The notes under the pieces were generated by a model. The model was not told where the DNA came from and made no database searches. It saw only the letters and a list, made by a program, of their open reading frames with translations. A program made the translations under genes and the position numbers. Shown here piece after piece: positions 61,762 through 64,000 of a stretch of DNA of 64,000 nt. Position 1 is the stretch's first letter. The number at the start of each line of letters is the position of its first letter. Source of the DNA: Lachnospiraceae bacterium UBA7182 (GTDB lineage Bacteria; Bacillota; Clostridia; Lachnospirales; Lachnospiraceae); the NCBI GenBank assembly GCA_002491115.1, contig DKVI01000052.1:1-64000 (forward strand), given 5' to 3'.

Positions 61762-61790
61762 TTGACAAGCGCGAAAATCGCGTTTATAAT
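61762..61790 (+). promoter_or_regulatory. Consensus promoter of thrS with palindromic spacer
   Basis: TTGACA (61762-61767), a 17-base spacer and TATAAT (61785-61790), both perfect. The spacer contains CGCGA-AAA-TCGCG (61770-61782), an inverted repeat between the two hexamers that could bind a repressor. The promoter lies just after the SEC-C stop codon. Confidence 0.9.
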
Positions 61791-61796
61791 TTAGAA

Positions 61797-62034
61797 AAAC
61801 ATCAGGAAAACGCGAAGACAGGAAGAGTAAGACAGACAGGTTCCATACAGAGAGAGGCGGTAAGGTGGAAGCGCCTTATGGACAGTTTATCTGAAGACCA
61901 CCCTGGAGCGGCTTTCATACAGCCCGGCCGACACCGTTATCGTCCAATGAGTGGTGCATACAATTAGGGTGGAACCGCGGTAACTATGTATATCGTCCCT
62001 GAGTAATCTTCGGATTATTCAGGGATTCTTTATT
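61797..62034 (+). ncRNA. T-box riboswitch (threonine) leader of thrS
   Basis: The T-box sequence AGGGTGGAACCGCG lies at 61966-61979. Upstream are CAGAGAGAGGCG and the GTAAGGTGGAA apical loop closed by AGGCG/CGCCT (Stem I), then CTGAAG-ACC-ACCCTGGAGC, where ACC (61897-61899) sits in the usual specifier position and codes for threonine, matching the downstream gene. Uncharged tRNA-Thr should pair with ACC and with the T-box bulge to form the antiterminator. The competing terminator is at 61996-62034. The 5' end is estimated from the promoter. Confidence 0.95.
61996..62034 (+). terminator. Regulated intrinsic terminator of the T-box
   Basis: TCCCTGAGTAATC (61996-62008), a TTCG loop and GATTATTCAGGGA (62013-62025) form a 13-bp stem with one G-U pair, followed by TTCTTTATT. 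The 5' arm can pair instead with the AGGG of the T-box sequence, the standard antiterminator switch. Confidence 0.95.
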
Positions 62035-62067
62035 ATGTTCAGCAAATATTTTCAGGAGGCTATGATT

Positions 62068-64000
62068 ATGAAAATCACATTAAAAGACGGCTCTGTTAAG
62101 GAGTACGGAGAGAGCAAATCCATTATTGACATCGCGTATGATATCAGCGAAGGCCTGGCCCGGGCCGCCTGCGCGGGTGAACTGGACGGTGAGGTTGTGG
62201 ACCTTCGGACGGTCGTTGACAAAGACTGCACATTAAATATTTTAACGGCCAGAGACGAAGCAGGACTTCGGGTTGTGCGTCACACCTGTTCTCATGTGCT
62301 GGCGGAGGCGGTAAAAAGACTGTTCCCGAACGCGAAGCTGGCGATCGGACCGGCCATTGATACAGGGTACTATTATGATTTTGAGGCGGAACCCTTTTCC
62401 AGAGAAGATCTGGATAAAATTGAAAAAGAGATGAAAAAGATCATCAAAAAAGGCGCGAAACTGGAACGCTTTACCAAACCGAGGGAAGAAGCTATCCGGT
62501 ATATGCAGGAAAAAGGCGAACCTTACAAAGCGGAGCTGATTCAGGATCTGCCCAAGGACGCGGTCATCTCCTTTTACAGCCAGGGAGACTTTGTGGACCT
62601 GTGCGCAGGCCCTCACCTGATGAACACAAAGGGAATTAAGGCTTTTAAGCTGACCTCATCTTCCGGAGCCTACTGGCGCGGGGATTCCGACCGTACCATG
62701 CTGCAGAGAATCTACGGAAGTGCCTTTGCCACCAGGGAGGAACTGGAAGCGTATCTGCAGCACCTGGAAGATATAAAGAAACGCGACCACAATAAGCTGG
62801 GCCGCGAGATGGAACTGTTCACGACGGTAGATGTAATCGGTCAGGGTCTGCCGCTTCTGATGCCCAAAGGCGCCAAAATCATCCAGACGCTGCAGCGCTG
62901 GATTGAGGATGAAGAAGATAATAACTGGGGCTATATCCGCACAAAAACCCCTTTGATGGCAAAAAGCGACCTGTATAAAATATCCGGTCACTGGGATCAT
63001 TATAAAGAAGGCATGTTTGTATTAGGAGATGAGGAAAAAGATAAAGAAGTATTTGCTCTGCGTCCCATGACCTGCCCGTTCCAGTATTATGTATATAAAG
63101 CAAGCCAGAAATCCTACCGGGATCTGCCCCTTCGCTACGGCGAGACGTCCACGCTGTTCCGGAATGAGGACTCCGGAGAGATGCACGGTCTGACCCGCGT
63201 GCGCCAGTTTACGATTTCCGAAGGTCATCTGATCGTCCGTCCGGATCAGATGGTAGACGAGTTTAAAGGATGTATGGCGCTGGCAAAGAAGTGTCTGACG
63301 ACCCTTGGGGTGGAGGAAGACGTAACCTATCATCTTTCCAAATGGGATCCCGATAACCGGGAAAAATATATAGGCGAGCCGGAAGTCTGGAACGAGACAG
63401 AAGAACATATCCGTCAGATTCTGATCGAACTGGATATTCCGTTTGTGGAGGACGTGGGAGAGGCTGCGTTCTACGGGCCGAAAGTAGATATCAATACAAA
63501 AAATGTGTACGGCAAAGAGGATACAATGATCACGATCCAGTGGGATGCCCTTCTGGCAGAACAGTTTGATATGTATTATATTGACCAGAACGGAGAGAAG
63601 GTACGCCCGTATATCATTCACAGAACATCCATCGGATGCTATGAGCGTACGCTGGCATGGCTGATCGAAAAATACGCAGGTCTGTTCCCCACCTGGCTGT
63701 GCCCGGAACAGGTGCGCGTGCTGCCGATCTCTGATAAATATCTGGATTATGCCAATCAAGTGGACAAAGAACTTAAAGCGAACGGAATCTTATCCACCGT
63801 TGACGCCAGGGCGGAGAAGATCGGATATAAAATCCGCGAAGCCAGGATTGCAAAAGTTCCCTATATGCTGGTCGTTGGCGAGAAGGAAGAAGCAGAAGGA
63901 AAAGTGTCCGTCAGAAGCCGTTTCCTGGGCGACGAAGGAGCAAAAGAGCTTCCGGCGTTTATAGAAGCGATCTGTAAGGAGATTCGCACAAAAGAGATCC
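62068..64000 (+). CDS. thrS: Threonyl-tRNA synthetase, lacking only the last residues
   Basis: 644 codons are visible and the frame is still open at the window edge, so only a few residues are missing (family length about 640-650). ATG 62068 is 8 bases from AGGAGG (62054-62059); ATG 62062 is too close. An N-terminal TGS domain (1-60) is followed by the editing domain with H-x3-H (His72, His76 in RHTCSHVLAEA). In the class II core, Cys336 of the zinc site lies in RPMTCPFQ, motif 2 is FRNEDSGEMHGLTRVRQF (Arg365) and motif 3 is GCYERTLAWLIEKYAG. The C-terminal anticodon-binding domain starts near 545. It charges tRNA-Thr and is controlled by the T-box upstream. Confidence 0.98.
   Translation, partial: MKITLKDGSVKEYGESKSIIDIAYDISEGLARAACAGELDGEVVDLRTVVDKDCTLNILTARDEAGLRVVRHTCSHVLAEAVKRLFPNAKLAIGPAIDTGYYYDFEAEPFSREDLDKIEKEMKKIIKKGAKLERFTKPREEAIRYMQEKGEPYKAELIQDLPKDAVISFYSQGDFVDLCAGPHLMNTKGIKAFKLTSSSGAYWRGDSDRTMLQRIYGSAFATREELEAYLQHLEDIKKRDHNKLGREMELFTTVDVIGQGLPLLMPKGAKIIQTLQRWIEDEEDNNWGYIRTKTPLMAKSDLYKISGHWDHYKEGMFVLGDEEKDKEVFALRPMTCPFQYYVYKASQKSYRDLPLRYGETSTLFRNEDSGEMHGLTRVRQFTISEGHLIVRPDQMVDEFKGCMALAKKCLTTLGVEEDVTYHLSKWDPDNREKYIGEPEVWNETEEHIRQILIELDIPFVEDVGEAAFYGPKVDINTKNVYGKEDTMITIQWDALLAEQFDMYYIDQNGEKVRPYIIHRTSIGCYERTLAWLIEKYAGLFPTWLCPEQVRVLPISDKYLDYANQVDKELKANGILSTVDARAEKIGYKIREARIAKVPYMLVVGEKEEAEGKVSVRSRFLGDEGAKELPAFIEAICKEIRTKEI

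Noticed and set aside
1..64000. CRISPR array, tRNA or rRNA genes
   Set aside because: No regularly spaced repeats and no tRNA- or rRNA-like sequence were seen; the only structured RNA supported is the T-box leader.

Overview
The window is one end of a very large surface-glycan (exopolysaccharide / O-antigen-like / teichuronic-acid-like) locus from a low-to-mid GC Firmicute, most likely a Clostridia member of the Lachnospiraceae type. Reasons for this placement are strong GGAGG ribosome sites with occasional GTG/TTG starts, a T-box leader in front of threonyl-tRNA synthetase, EpsG-like and DUF6020/DUF6077-like membrane proteins, and the lack of any outer-membrane genes. The placement is inference; no 16S or other marker is present.

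Layout. (1) 1-5670, visibly AT-rich: end of a membrane acyltransferase, a hexapeptide acetyltransferase, an MBOAT O-acyltransferase with its SGNH-type partner, and a polytopic protein; this looks like a polysaccharide O-acylation module. (2) 5673-11185: a decayed yoeB copy, a minus-strand block (YtcJ-like amidohydrolase, GltS-like transporter, HTH regulator), then an intact yefM-yoeB toxin-antitoxin pair. The block is therefore bracketed by two yoeB copies in direct orientation. (3) 11321-48145: a nearly unbroken plus-strand operon of about 30 genes: polymerase-like proteins, a secreted CotH-family protein, two flippases, many glycosyltransferases, a UDP-GlcNAc 4,6-dehydratase / PglE-like aminotransferase / PglC-like phosphoglycosyltransferase series, an oxidoreductase plus LpxD-like acyltransferase, an adenylation enzyme / PLP decarboxylase / acyl-carrier-protein trio, UDP-GlcNAc 2-epimerase and EpsG. 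(4) 48149-49840: one minus-strand polytopic protein with its own promoter. (5) 50013-61177: a second plus-strand unit with an undecaprenyl-phosphate glycosyltransferase, FdtB/FdtA-like amino-sugar genes, a second (WbaP-like) initiating transferase, glycosyltransferases, a heparinase II/III-like protein, a UDP-HexNAc dehydrogenase and a two-domain oxidoreductase. (6) 61250-64000: a SEC-C protein and T-box-regulated thrS, ordinary housekeeping sequence that marks the edge of the island.

How the parts could work together (inference). Nucleotide-sugar genes point to several amino sugars: a UDP-4-amino-4,6-dideoxy-HexNAc, a dTDP-4-amino- and/or dTDP-3-amino-6-deoxyhexose, UDP-ManNAcA and possibly a 2,3-diamino-uronic acid. 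Two initiating phosphoglycosyltransferases, two flippases and at least two polymerase candidates suggest two assembly lines sharing precursors. The most unusual part is the cassette at 34347-38208. There a DltA-like adenylation enzyme, a LysA/BtrK-like decarboxylase and a stand-alone carrier protein sit next to an LpxD-like acyltransferase, as if an amino acid were loaded on the carrier, decarboxylated there, and moved onto an amino sugar of the glycan.
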